From positions 40,882-104,881 of the forward strand of contig JACYLQ010000037.1 of the NCBI GenBank assembly GCA_015272395.1: DNA of 64,000 nucleotides, in the 5' to 3' direction. The DNA comes from Calothrix sp. C42_A2020_038. Lineage in GTDB: Bacteria > Cyanobacteriota > Cyanobacteriia > Cyanobacteriales > Nostocaceae. Each line of letters starts with the position of its first letter. The first letter of the stretch is position 1. The notes beneath the pieces were generated by a model that did no database searches, was not told the origin of the DNA, and worked only from the letters and a program-made list of their open reading frames with translations. Shown here one piece after another: positions 25,204-34,934 of this stretch. The position numbers and the translations under genes are program-made.

Positions 25204-26955
25204 TTATGTTTTATCTTTTCCTAGTTGCAAAGCATAAAGGTTTGCATACACTCCATTTTGAGCAATCAGTTTGGCATGGGTACCTTGTTCGATAATTTGC
25301 CCTTGTTGAATAACCATTACTTGATCTGCTTTAGTTACAGTACTAAGGCGATGGGCAATAACCAAACTGGTACGATTTTTGAGAATTTTGGCTATTGCGT
25401 CTTGTACTAATTCCTCTGTACGAGTATCAATACTGCTAGTTGCTTCATCTAAAATTAAAATTCGTGGGTCAACTAATACTGCACGGGCAATACTAATCAA
25501 TTGCCTTTGTCCTTGGCTGAGGGTAACGCCACGGGCGCCGACAACAGTATCATAACCTTGAGGTAGTGTGATAATAAACTCATGAATATTCGCTATCTTC
25601 GCTGCTGCTTCAATTTCTATACTTGTTGCATCCGGGCGCCCAAAAGCGATATTCTCAGCGATTGTACCACTAAATAAAATCATGTCTTGAAGCACAATAC
25701 CAATCTGACGACGTAAAGATGCTTGCGTGACTTTACGGACATCAATACCATCAATTTTGACGGCACCGCTAGTAACGTCGTAAAACCGTAAAATCAAGTT
25801 TATAATTGTACTTTTACCCGCTCCTGTAGGGCCAACAAGTGCTATCATTTGTCCCGGCGCCGCATTGAAACTAACACCTTTAAGTACGGTTTGATTAGGT
25901 TTATAGCCAAACGAAACATTCTCAAACCTAACTTCACCCCGAATGGGTGGCATTTCTACTGCATTAATGTCATCTTTAAGCTGTGAAGGTTCATCCAAAA
26001 GTAAGAAAATTCGCTCAAGTCCAGCCAATGCTGATTGTGCTTGCGTGTAGAACTGACTAAGAATTTGGATAGGTTGAAAAAACTGCTGCACGTAAAGAAG
26101 AAATGCTGTCACTGTTCCCACTGTCATCTTACCCACCACTGCAAGATAACCACCATATGCCAAAATTCCACTAAGTGAAAGCGTATTTAATAAATCAATT
26201 GTTGGTAAAAATGCCGCTGTCAGAGCTACTGCTTGAATATTTGCATCTCGGTTAGCCGCATTCAAACCTTGAAAATCAGCTATATTACGTTCAATTCGAT
26301 TAAATGCTTGCGCTTCCCGAACGCTACTTAAGTCTTCCTCCAATCGACTTGATAATTCACCTATACTAGTACGAGTTAAACGAAACTTTGCGCGCGCCAA
26401 ACCACTAAACAAAGTAGTAACAATAATTACTAGTGGCACTAATATGTTACTTAATAACCCTAGCCGTAAATCCACAGCTAGCATTGCTAAAGCAATTCCA
26501 ACTAAACTAAATAAACTGCCAACGATTTGAGCAATCGCGAATCCAAAAACCTGATTAACAGTACTAACATCATTGAGCAAGCGACTCATCAAGTCTCCTG
26601 CTGAACTTGTGTCAAAGAAGCTTAATGGTAATGATTGTATTTTTATAAAAATATCTTGACGAAGTTGGGCAAGTACATTTTGAGTTATCCAGTTGGTGCG
26701 AAGAATATGTCCACGAAATGCCAAAAAGCCAACCAAATACACACCTAGTACAAAAACTAGCATTTGCATCAGCCCAGAGAAATTACTTTTGGCAATGAGA
26801 TTATCAATTGACCAACCAATCAAAAAAGGCGCCAGTCCTTGAGATAAGGCGCCTATAGAAACGAAGAAAACAGCAACAGGAATTTGACGACGGTAAGGAA
26901 TCAAATATTGGGCAAAACGTCGCAATGTCGAAGGTTGAGAGTTGAGAGCAGTCAT
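25204..26955 (-). CDS. ABC transporter, fused permease/ATPase (MsbA/lipid-exporter type)
   Basis: 583 residues, a half-transporter expected to dimerise. Six membrane segments lie in residues about 20-300; the nucleotide-binding domain has Walker A GPTGAGKST, signature LSQGQRQ, Walker B ILILDEATSSID and the H-loop IAHRLSTV. The family exports lipids, peptides or drugs; the substrate is not evident. A single gene on its strand, followed downstream by ribokinase and nucleoside hydrolase genes with separate spacing. Confidence 0.95.
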   Translation of the reverse strand: MTALNSQPSTLRRFAQYLIPYRRQIPVAVFFVSIGALSQGLAPFLIGWSIDNLIAKSNFSGLMQMLVFVLGVYLVGFLAFRGHILRTNWITQNVLAQLRQDIFIKIQSLPLSFFDTSSAGDLMSRLLNDVSTVNQVFGFAIAQIVGSLFSLVGIALAMLAVDLRLGLLSNILVPLVIIVTTLFSGLARAKFRLTRTSIGELSSRLEEDLSSVREAQAFNRIERNIADFQGLNAANRDANIQAVALTAAFLPTIDLLNTLSLSGILAYGGYLAVVGKMTVGTVTAFLLYVQQFFQPIQILSQFYTQAQSALAGLERIFLLLDEPSQLKDDINAVEMPPIRGEVRFENVSFGYKPNQTVLKGVSFNAAPGQMIALVGPTGAGKSTIINLILRFYDVTSGAVKIDGIDVRKVTQASLRRQIGIVLQDMILFSGTIAENIAFGRPDATSIEIEAAAKIANIHEFIITLPQGYDTVVGARGVTLSQGQRQLISIARAVLVDPRILILDEATSSIDTRTEELVQDAIAKILKNRTSLVIAHRLSTVTKADQVMVIQQGQIIEQGTHAKLIAQNGVYANLYALQLGKDKT

Positions 26956-27071
26956 TTAACAAAACGTAAGGACGGTTAACCAATATCCTTATTGTGAACG
27001 AAAAATCAATCTAAACCGCGACTACAATTTTCCTGATGGAAGTACGGCTTACCATATAAAAATCGATTTTG

Positions 27072-27992
27072 CTACCTCTTCCATTGCTGCAAGATATACG
27101 AATAAAACCAATCTTTATCAACTTTGTCCATCGCTAAAATCTTTCTTCCTCTTTCAACAATTTTAGTTCTGCCTTGACTTATACCTGTGGCAATAATTTC
27201 TGTTTCTACTTCTTTGACTTGAAATGCTTCCGGATCAGCTAAATACGAAGTTGCTAGCACATCCCAAGCGTAATAATCTTGGGAAATTACTAGTGCGTAG
27301 CATTGCCCTGCTAAATCAGAAACATCATACTGGCGCTGTTTGCCTATCTTTTGTACAAATTCGGGTGTAACCGGAACATTGTTAGTAATGTCTAACGAAC
27401 ATAGAATTATTTTAATTGAGCTTTGCCAGACGCGCGCAACAGCAAATGGATCCCAGTAAGCATTCCACTCGGCAGAACCATCTTGTCCCGACTCCCAGTT
27501 TTTCTCAACGTTACCAGGTACATTTAAGGCACCACCCATCCAAACTAGGCGCCGAATTTTGGTTTCAACATCCGGTGCTTGCTCTAGTGCATACGCAAGG
27601 TTTGTCAAAGGACCTGTTATTAATAAAGTTATAGGTTCAGATGCTTCCCGTAACGCGCGTATCATAAAATCTTGACCCGGTTGAGGAATTAGGGGCGTGA
27701 TATATTTATCGTGCTGATTGAGAATCGGCAGGTTATCAATTACAAAAGAATCACGACGATAAAGATAGGGAAAAGCGTTAACACCACGTACAGTACTTTC
27801 AGCAACAGGAATATCAGACTTTCCCATCAAGTCTAAAATTTTGCGTGTAGCACTGACTGCTGGCTGAATGTAACAGTCAGCAGGGGTAACAATAACACCA
27901 ATTATCTCTATATTTTCCATCGTCATTAGCAGCATGAGGGCAAGAAAATCATCAACGGCGCCATCATGGTCGAACAAAACAAGTTCTTTCAT
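27072..27992 (-). CDS. Nucleoside hydrolase (inosine/uridine-preferring type)
   Basis: Hydrolyses ribonucleosides to base and ribose. The N-terminal calcium/ribose site reads DHDGAVDDFLALML, a variant of the family DTDxGxDD, and the later LLITGPLTNLA segment is typical; NVEKNWESGQDGSAEWNAY and the AEWNAY...DP region close the active site. Length 306 is normal. It begins 12 bases after the ribokinase stop, so the pair forms an operon: ribose released here would be phosphorylated by the upstream gene product. Confidence 0.93.
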   Translation of the reverse strand: MKELVLFDHDGAVDDFLALMLLMTMENIEIIGVIVTPADCYIQPAVSATRKILDLMGKSDIPVAESTVRGVNAFPYLYRRDSFVIDNLPILNQHDKYITPLIPQPGQDFMIRALREASEPITLLITGPLTNLAYALEQAPDVETKIRRLVWMGGALNVPGNVEKNWESGQDGSAEWNAYWDPFAVARVWQSSIKIILCSLDITNNVPVTPEFVQKIGKQRQYDVSDLAGQCYALVISQDYYAWDVLATSYLADPEAFQVKEVETEIIATGISQGRTKIVERGRKILAMDKVDKDWFYSYILQQWKR

Positions 27993-28004
27993 AAAAGATA
28001 ACTC

Positions 28005-28934
28005 CTAACTTTTCACTCCTCTCTCTGTTAAAAAAGCGTCAAACATATATCTGTCAGGGAGTGATGTCTGGGCGCCTGGTCTGGTCGCAGCTATTGCACC
28101 TGCTGCGGTGCCCCAAGTCACACAACCGCGTAAAGGTAATTCTGCAACAATACCAGCGACAAGTCCACCATTAAATGCATCTCCCGCAGCAGTCGTGTCT
28201 ACTGCTTGTATAGGAAATGCAGGTATAAAAAAGTTTTCTTCACTGGTTGCACAATATACTCCTTTGGCACCAAGTTTGATAATGGCGCACTTGACACCAC
28301 GCTGTAAGAGTACCTGGGCTGCTTTTGCTGCTGACTCTTCACCGTCTACTGGAAAATTAACAAGTTGCCTTGCTTCGACTTCGTTAGGTGTAATTATATC
28401 TACTAACGAATACAGTTCATTCGGCACGTCAAATTGTACGGGAGCGGGGTCAAGAATGACTTTGACACCAGCATTATGTGCAGCTCTGGCAGCAGCGATG
28501 ACTGCTGCCATCGGGACTTCAAATTGTAACAACAACGCTTTTGCCCGTGGCAATAGATTCCTCAATCTTTCTACATCTTCATTATCTACCAGCCCATTGG
28601 CGCCTGGAATTACAATGATTTGATTTTCTCCTGCATCATCAACAATAATAACAGCAACACCAGAACTAGCAGTTGCTTCAATTGATACATTATCAGTTCG
28701 CACACCCGCAGCTTGTAGGCTATTTATGAGTTCGGCACCAAAACTATGGGCGCCGACACGTCCAACGATATACGTTGTTATCCCTAAACGGGCAACGGCA
28801 ACAGCTTGGTTAGCGCCTTTTCCACCTGGTACTTTAAAAAAATCGTGTCCCAGCAGCGTTTCGCCAGCGACGGGCAACCGAGGGGCTGTCGCGACTAAGT
28901 CGATATTAATGCTGCCGAAGACGATAACAGTCAT
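28005..28934 (-). CDS. rbsK: Ribokinase (PfkB family)
   Basis: Phosphorylates ribose to ribose 5-phosphate. The N-terminus FGSINIDLVA, the GG motif PGGKGANQAVAVARLG, and the C-terminal DTTAAGDAFNGGL anion-hole/catalytic Asp motif identify it as a ribokinase-type PfkB enzyme. Length 309 is standard. First gene of the operon with the nucleoside hydrolase. No ribose ABC transporter is nearby, so the sugar probably comes from nucleoside breakdown. Confidence 0.93.
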   Translation of the reverse strand: MTVIVFGSINIDLVATAPRLPVAGETLLGHDFFKVPGGKGANQAVAVARLGITTYIVGRVGAHSFGAELINSLQAAGVRTDNVSIEATASSGVAVIIVDDAGENQIIVIPGANGLVDNEDVERLRNLLPRAKALLLQFEVPMAAVIAAARAAHNAGVKVILDPAPVQFDVPNELYSLVDIITPNEVEARQLVNFPVDGEESAAKAAQVLLQRGVKCAIIKLGAKGVYCATSEENFFIPAFPIQAVDTTAAGDAFNGGLVAGIVAELPLRGCVTWGTAAGAIAATRPGAQTSLPDRYMFDAFLTERGVKS

Positions 28935-29145
28935 AAAAGTATGATTTTCTAATTTTCAAATCATCAGGCATTATACTAACGGACACTTGCAACATAGCCA
29001 AATGCCTAAACACCCTCATTTTGCTCCAAAATATCCTTACCAAAGAAGTATAATTACTTAACTTTTAGTCTTTTTAATAACTTATTATTGATTTAACATC
29101 TCCCGTTGCTAGAAACAAGGGGATTCTAAACTGATGTTGCAGGGC

Positions 29146-29160
29146 GCGGCTTATAGCCGC
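29146..29160. repeat. Hairpin GCGGCT/AGCCGC upstream of pseudogene
   Basis: Six-base perfect arms with a TAT loop in the 350-base spacer upstream of the ribokinase gene (divergent side). No other feature seen between 28935 and 29286. Confidence 0.4.
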
Positions 29161-29286
29161 ACTTCGCAACGTTTACGATATGATTTGTTTAATCGCCTAA
29201 ATAAATCAATTCGTTGTAGCACTGGTTTCTACCCAACGAATCGCACTCAAAGATACCCTACCCACCTCGGCTAAGTTTAAACTTAG

Positions 29287-29592
29287 ATGTGTGGCTACTT
29301 TGTTATCGGTATCGCCTTTTTGATTGCAGGCACGGGAATGAAACATGAAGTGACATCAGTTAACACTCAAACCCCAAATATCGCTAATCAGCAAGATAAA
29401 TTACCACAAATTCAACCCACTGCTCAATCAAAAATCTAATTACTTTCAACTGGCGCAGAACCACGTCAAGAATTACGTCTAAAGCCAGTTGTCGGCATAA
29501 CTATGACTGTTAAATCATACAATGGCAAAGGTCAAGGACAAGCGCAGATGAACATGAATAAACTAATGTTATTAGTTCTAATGTATTATTAA
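29287..29592 (+). pseudogene. Secreted protein pseudogene with in-frame stop
   Basis: Not in the ORF track. ATG 29287 opens 50 codons with a hydrophobic start (MCGYFVIGIAFLIAGTG), then a TAA at 29437-29439. The same frame continues directly with LLSTGAEPRQELRLKPVVGI and ends at a TAA near 29592. The phrase GAEPRQELR is reminiscent of a cyanobacterial secreted family (DUF6263-like, from memory). The internal stop and the early end of the second part indicate a decayed gene. Confidence 0.5.
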
Positions 29593-29858
29593 CTGCTACT
29601 TCACTATGGGGAATGACTCCAGCGAATACCAAGAAAGAGACAACTATAAACCAGCAAATGTCAATCCAGATGAGTATGTAAGTCGAAGTAGAGGAAAATG
29701 CGGAGGAAGGATGCTAATATTTGTTTGAATCTTTTTCCTAGTATTTCTTGCCCTTATATAGTTGAGCTTGGGTACTGAAATAGATAATATTTACGATTAT
29801 TAGTCCAAAACAATTTAACCAAAACACTAGTCCAAACTATCGAGGGAGGGGTGTTATT

Positions 29859-30236
29859 ATGTCCGACGTGGAAACTGATTCAACTCGTGAGGAGCGCATT
29901 AAGAACGAAATACTAGCTGATGCTGAAGACAAAGAAGACCGAGCAATGGGGTGGTATTATTACCTAGACGACTGCCTTAATTTTCCATTCAATGCCAAAT
30001 GGGCAAAAAAGGGGCGTAAAGGAACTGCACCAGAGAAAGAAGTCGAAGTCTTGGCAATGGCAACCGAGGAAGAGTGCTTACGCGACATGCTTGTGGAAGT
30101 AGTTGAAGTCGGTGGCAGCGATGAGGATGTAGATATCGCGCGTTTAACTGATTTAAAAGTGCTTAATGCTGATAGTGATACTCAGGAAGCGCTTGATGAT
30201 TGGTATTACTGGGTAAGGAAAGGTTATAAGTTCTAA
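29859..30236 (+). CDS. ccbP: CcbP-family calcium-binding protein
   Basis: 125 residues, acidic. The segments WYYYLDDCLNFPFNAKW and the end DDWYYWVRKGYKF match the CcbP family, whose Anabaena founder binds calcium through surface carboxylates and lowers free calcium, restraining heterocyst differentiation. Many Asp/Glu pairs are visible (DADSDTQEALDD region). A GGGAGGGG ribosome site precedes the ATG. Followed by a strong terminator at 30256-30281. The symbol is by family resemblance; whether it does the same job here is inference. Confidence 0.85.
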   Translation: MSDVETDSTREERIKNEILADAEDKEDRAMGWYYYLDDCLNFPFNAKWAKKGRKGTAPEKEVEVLAMATEEECLRDMLVEVVEVGGSDEDVDIARLTDLKVLNADSDTQEALDDWYYWVRKGYKF

Positions 30237-30255
30237 GTCCAATTAATTTAATTTT

Positions 30256-30281
30256 AAAACCCGGTTAAATAACCGGGTTTT
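30256..30281 (+). terminator. Rho-independent terminator after ccbP
   Basis: Perfect 11-base arms AAAACCCGGTT and AACCGGGTTTT with an AAAT loop, followed by TTTG. Twenty bases after the stop codon. Confidence 0.88.
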
Positions 30282-30351
30282 TTGTTGTCTATAATCCTAA
30301 GTTAAAATCAGAAATGATATAAGATATCAAGTGCTGATTAATTATGAAGTT

Positions 30352-31527
30352 ATGCCATTCAATATATTAAGTTTAGATGGGGGTGGAATTCGCGGAATAG
30401 TTGCAGCAAAAATGCTAACTATTATTGAACAAGAAATTAAACAGCCTTTGCATGAGTATTTTCAACTAATTGCTGGAACTTCTACTGGCTCTATATTAGC
30501 GGCAGCAATCGCTAGTGGGCGCCGTAGTGAAGAAATTGTAGATTTATATAAGCAGAAAAGCTCGATTATTTTTCCTTATAAAAGTCGTTTTTCAATCCAA
30601 CGTTTACCTTTAATTTTTAAACACGGGATATCTGCTCCCAAATATTCTGACACAGGTTTAATTAATATTTTACAAGGTGTTTTTGGAGATACAACACTTT
30701 TCGATATTGCTTCACCGCTTTTACTAATTATATCTTTTGATACTATCGAGCGTTCGCCTATCTTTTTTAAAAGCTGGCGCCAAGATAAAAGTTATGGAAA
30801 TGTTCCTTTATGGGAAGTTTGTGTTTGTTCTGCATCGGCGCCCACTTATTTTCCTGCCCATAAGCTTGACAAAAGAATAAATGGAACTGCACAAGGTGGC
30901 TACAGTGAAGTGATTATATTAGATGATAACGCCTCGTCAGTTGATAATATCTATAACAATATGCAAATTAGAATTATCGACGGTACAGGAAGCTTACAAA
31001 CGCGCACGATTAGGAAGTATTCAGGCTCATCTCACCAAGCAACAATATACCCATCCTGGGATACAATACCTGATAAAACTTCAGTTTATTCAATCAAATC
31101 AATTTATTCGGCAATTGATGGAGGAGTTGCAGCAAATAACCCCTCAAGTTGTGCTGTTGCCGAAGCCTTAAGACTAGGGTATGCAATTGAAGATATTCGC
31201 ATTCTGTCAATTGGAACTGGGGAACGCACGCGCGTAATACCCTTTGAAAAAGCTCAACATTGGGGTTTAATTCAATGGGCACAGCCATTAATTGGTGTAC
31301 TTTTTGATGGTTCATCGGAAATTTACCAGTATATAACTAAGCAAATTGCTCATCAACGTATACTACGGCTACAATTTAAACTCGATAGAGAATTGACAGG
31401 AAAGCGTCTGAGCGATGATATCGACGATGTAAGTCCAGAAAATATTAGTAACCTACTTGAAGCCGCACAAGTCTACATGCAGCAGCCTCATATACAAACT
31501 TCCTTACAAAAGTTTTTCAAAGAATAG
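30352..31527 (+). CDS. Patatin-like phospholipase with inserted beta-rich segment
   Basis: Lipid acyl hydrolase with a Ser-Asp dyad. Starting at ATG 30352 (the track's GTG 30331 adds seven residues), LDGGGIRG (8-15) is the oxyanion hole, GTSTG (42-46) holds Ser44, and DGGVAANNP (256-264) holds Asp256. Between the conserved SAPTYFPAHK and the Asp motif lie about 75 extra residues (about 175-250) with DNIYNNMQIRIIDGTGS and YPSWDTIPDKTSVYSI, resembling a repeat domain of phage or surface proteins. 391 residues in all. The preceding gene is ccbP; a role in membrane lipid turnover or defence is possible. Confidence 0.88.
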   Translation: MPFNILSLDGGGIRGIVAAKMLTIIEQEIKQPLHEYFQLIAGTSTGSILAAAIASGRRSEEIVDLYKQKSSIIFPYKSRFSIQRLPLIFKHGISAPKYSDTGLINILQGVFGDTTLFDIASPLLLIISFDTIERSPIFFKSWRQDKSYGNVPLWEVCVCSASAPTYFPAHKLDKRINGTAQGGYSEVIILDDNASSVDNIYNNMQIRIIDGTGSLQTRTIRKYSGSSHQATIYPSWDTIPDKTSVYSIKSIYSAIDGGVAANNPSSCAVAEALRLGYAIEDIRILSIGTGERTRVIPFEKAQHWGLIQWAQPLIGVLFDGSSEIYQYITKQIAHQRILRLQFKLDRELTGKRLSDDIDDVSPENISNLLEAAQVYMQQPHIQTSLQKFFKE

Positions 31528-31621
31528 GCATCGCAAATGTTTGGACAACAGCTACTAAATGCACTGTCTGCTTCCGACATACCAGAAGTTGGGGAATTAG
31601 ATGAGCTTAAAATTAGTATTA

Positions 31622-34600
31622 CTATACTAATAATCGTAGGTGTGAACCCTGCTGGGTTTTGTTGACCTCGATACGTGCTTGAAAAGCTTCTTTGAGATGC
31701 GGCATGTGAGTTACTGTGAGGATACATGCAAAATCAGGAGCTATTGCATTTATTGCTGCGATTAGACGGTCGCACCCTTCTGCATCTTGTGTACCAAAAC
31801 CTTCGTCAACTATTAACATCTGTAGTGCTGCTCCCGCGCGTTGTGCTAATAATTTTGCCAGTGCCAGCCGGATTGCAAAGTTAATTCTAAATGCCTCACC
31901 ACCTGAGTATGTTTCATACGCGCGCGTTCCTTTAGCATCGGCAATAAGAATATCTAGTGTGTCTATTAACTTGGCATTTTTCTTAGTAGCTTTGCCGTTA
32001 CGTCCGTATCTCTGTGTCACAAATTGTATATGTAACTGATTTGCACTTAAACGTGCAAGTAATTGATTTGTCTCGGCTTCGAGCTGAGGTAATACATTCT
32101 CAATCATTAAAGCTTGAATACCATTTTTACCAAAAGCTTGCGCTAATTCCTGATAAACACGATGCTGGCTACGAGATTCTTGCAGCAACTGTTGTTGCTC
32201 TGTGTACTGAATTTGTAGGGTATCTAAATACTGTGCTTGTTGTTCAAGTCGTCCTAAATATCCAAGTTGTTCGTCAAGTTGACGGCGCCGGCTAGCTAAC
32301 TGTGCTTCTAAAACTTGTATCTGAGAACTCGGATTCGCGGTTTGTTGTAGCTGCTCAATAATAGCTTCAATTTGTGTTGTTAACTTCTGACGCTCAATTT
32401 CACGCTCTGAAACAGCAATATTCAAATCATTTAATCGTGTTTTTAGAGTTGGATATACCTGCTGGGCATTATTTAACTCTTGATAACGTATGTGCCAAGC
32501 TTGTGCAGTGCGTAATGCAATGCGGATATTATTATGTTCGGTAGTGTCGTAACCAATATCAGCTATATATTCATCCAACGCTGCTATTTCTTTTGCACAT
32601 TCAGATTCTACAGCTTCTAACTCGATTCTCCGTTCTAAATCGGTTATTTGGGTTTCTAGTTCTGGTTTACGCTGATCGATTTGTGCTTGACGCTTGGCTG
32701 CATCTTTAATTTGCCCTTGTTTTATTTCTGCCCAACGCCATCTTTCAACTTCGTTACGAGCTAAAGCATGGTCTTGCTCATCATAATTCAAAGATTGCAG
32801 GTATTCATCAAGGCGCCGTAATTCTTCCTGTTGTTCGGGAGCATAATCTCCCAAATCTAAAGCACGTTCTAATTTTTCTTTTTCAGCAGCAATATGTTGG
32901 AGTTGCATCTCGGCATCGTTACTAGACTCTAACTGTGCTGCTAATTGACCTCTCTGCTCACGCAAAGCATCACTTTGAGATAATTTTTGCGAAATATCCC
33001 GGTACTCCTGCCTCAAAACCTGGATTTCACGGTCTGAAACAGCCATTTGTTCACGAAACACCCACAACTGTCCTTCAGTATCTTTGTACTCAGCTTCCGT
33101 TTTACTTACAACGCGCTCCCAGTGATGCTCATCCAAAGGACGCTCACACAACGGACAAATTGCATTCGGTGTTTTTAACATTTGTAATTTCTGTTCCAGT
33201 TCGCCTAAAAGCCGCTCGTACTCACGCTGCTGTGCTTGTAAACGCTCGATAAAGTGGCGCCGTTCTTGACCTTTTTCTTGGACTCGTTGCAAATAAACTC
33301 GTGTTTTTTCAAGTTCTTCTATTTGCGTTGCCACTGCTAAAACTGCCTGTTGAATTTGTGGTTGGCGCCGACTAGCGCGCTGTAATTGGTTCTCAGTACT
33401 TTGAAGTTGTTCAACACGAGCTACCAAACTTGCATGAATTTTATCAAGATGACTTTGCAACTGCTGACGCTGCCGTAGTACGGGTGTAACACGCATTTGT
33501 AAGTCATCAAGATGCATCAAACGTTGACGCGAGTGAGTAAGTTTTTCTAAGGCCACCTCAACTTCGCTCGACTTGGCAAGGGTTTGTTGATTATCACGTT
33601 CTTGCTGCTGCAAAGCTTCTAATTGTGCTTGTGCTTGTTGTAACTGACGCTCAAGAGCATGAATTTGTTTGTTAAGCTGTTGCTGTTTGGCACTACGCTG
33701 CTGCTGTACACGAGTTAATTCTTGAAATTTTGCTGCTTCTGCTTCTTCTTTGATTTGCAAATTTTGGTAATGCTGATAGCCGGCTTTAATTTCATTTTCT
33801 CGTTTTAATAATTCTTCTAACTTTGCAAGTTCAGCGTTAACTCTCAAACGGTCTTTTTCTAAACGCTCGCAGTCTTGGGTTAAATTGGCGAATGAACAAC
33901 GTGCGAAGCTAAGTCGTTCTTCCCAAGATTTGCGCTGGTGTTCAATAACTTGCAAGCTTTGTAATTGAACAGTGTCAAACTGTTGCTGTTGCTGAAGTTG
34001 ATTATATTCAGCTTCTAAAGATAAACGCTGCTCTTGAATGCTGTCACGTTGAAGCAGATGAGCTTTAATTGTATCAATTGCTCGTTCTATCTCTTCTGAG
34101 CGAGCTTTTGACTGACGAGATAATTCCTTGGCTCGCTCCTCTAATTCATCATATTGATTAAGTTTTAATAATTCCGCTAATATTTCTTTACGTTCTGCTG
34201 GACGCTTAAGCATGAACTCATCTGCACGCCCTTGTCGAAGATAAGCCGAATTGATAAAAGTATCGTAGTCGAGCTTGATATGCGAATGGATTAAATCCTG
34301 TGTTGCCCTGACTCCTTTACCAGTTAAAGCTTTAAAACCAGATGGGGTTTCGATCTGAAATTCCAATACGCCTGTACCACCTCGATTCCGGGTTCTGATT
34401 ACCCGATAAATTTGCTGATTTGCTTTAAAGACAAAATCGACTCGTACATCTTTGCTGCCAGTATGGATAACATCATCTTCCGATGCGGCTCGACTTTCAC
34501 CCCAAATAGCCCAGGTAATTGCTTCTAGTAGTGAAGACTTGCCGGCGCCATTTGAGCCGCAAATACATGCTGTGTGCAATCCCTGGAAATCCAGTCTTGC

Positions 34601-34648
34601 TTCACGATACGAGAGAAAATTTTTGATAGTAAGCTGTAATGGAATCAT
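31622..34648 (-). CDS. sbcC: SbcC-type SMC-like exonuclease subunit
   Basis: 1008 residues. ATPase halves at both ends: Walker A GSNGAGKSS near residue 32, and C-terminal signature TYSGGEAFRINFA plus Walker B MLIVDEGFG. Long heptad-rich coiled coil between, with the zinc hook CPLCERPL near the centre. With SbcD it processes hairpins and DNA ends. No sbcD is in this window. Converges with the patatin gene across about 95 bases. The Q-rich coiled coil is unusually glutamine-heavy but regular in length. Confidence 0.93.
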   Translation of the reverse strand: MIPLQLTIKNFLSYREARLDFQGLHTACICGSNGAGKSSLLEAITWAIWGESRAASEDDVIHTGSKDVRVDFVFKANQQIYRVIRTRNRGGTGVLEFQIETPSGFKALTGKGVRATQDLIHSHIKLDYDTFINSAYLRQGRADEFMLKRPAERKEILAELLKLNQYDELEERAKELSRQSKARSEEIERAIDTIKAHLLQRDSIQEQRLSLEAEYNQLQQQQQFDTVQLQSLQVIEHQRKSWEERLSFARCSFANLTQDCERLEKDRLRVNAELAKLEELLKRENEIKAGYQHYQNLQIKEEAEAAKFQELTRVQQQRSAKQQQLNKQIHALERQLQQAQAQLEALQQQERDNQQTLAKSSEVEVALEKLTHSRQRLMHLDDLQMRVTPVLRQRQQLQSHLDKIHASLVARVEQLQSTENQLQRASRRQPQIQQAVLAVATQIEELEKTRVYLQRVQEKGQERRHFIERLQAQQREYERLLGELEQKLQMLKTPNAICPLCERPLDEHHWERVVSKTEAEYKDTEGQLWVFREQMAVSDREIQVLRQEYRDISQKLSQSDALREQRGQLAAQLESSNDAEMQLQHIAAEKEKLERALDLGDYAPEQQEELRRLDEYLQSLNYDEQDHALARNEVERWRWAEIKQGQIKDAAKRQAQIDQRKPELETQITDLERRIELEAVESECAKEIAALDEYIADIGYDTTEHNNIRIALRTAQAWHIRYQELNNAQQVYPTLKTRLNDLNIAVSEREIERQKLTTQIEAIIEQLQQTANPSSQIQVLEAQLASRRRQLDEQLGYLGRLEQQAQYLDTLQIQYTEQQQLLQESRSQHRVYQELAQAFGKNGIQALMIENVLPQLEAETNQLLARLSANQLHIQFVTQRYGRNGKATKKNAKLIDTLDILIADAKGTRAYETYSGGEAFRINFAIRLALAKLLAQRAGAALQMLIVDEGFGTQDAEGCDRLIAAINAIAPDFACILTVTHMPHLKEAFQARIEVNKTQQGSHLRLLV

Positions 34649-34934
34649 CGAGGTTTTGAGAAGTCAAGCTTTTTGTTTTTAATATATAAGAACAAATATA
34701 CGTATGTTGTTAGTGTAACTATCTCTAATCGATGTTTCTAGTCTTAAAGACCTCTATTTTACAATTGTTTACAATTTAATTTAAATTTAACTAAGCTAAC
34801 TATTCTTATTAAACAAAAAGTTTTGCTTTGAGGAGACAAAAATAATTTTTGAATAGACCTGGTGCTTCTTCCGTTGGTTTCAGCATCAGCGCTCAAATCT
34901 TGTAGATTAGCATTCTACACTTGTTTAGAGTGAT

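Noticed and set aside
31536-31664. Small plus-strand ORF (MFGQQLLNAL) after the patatin gene
   Set aside because: Runs into the sbcC 3' end on the opposite strand, and no motif is recognisable.
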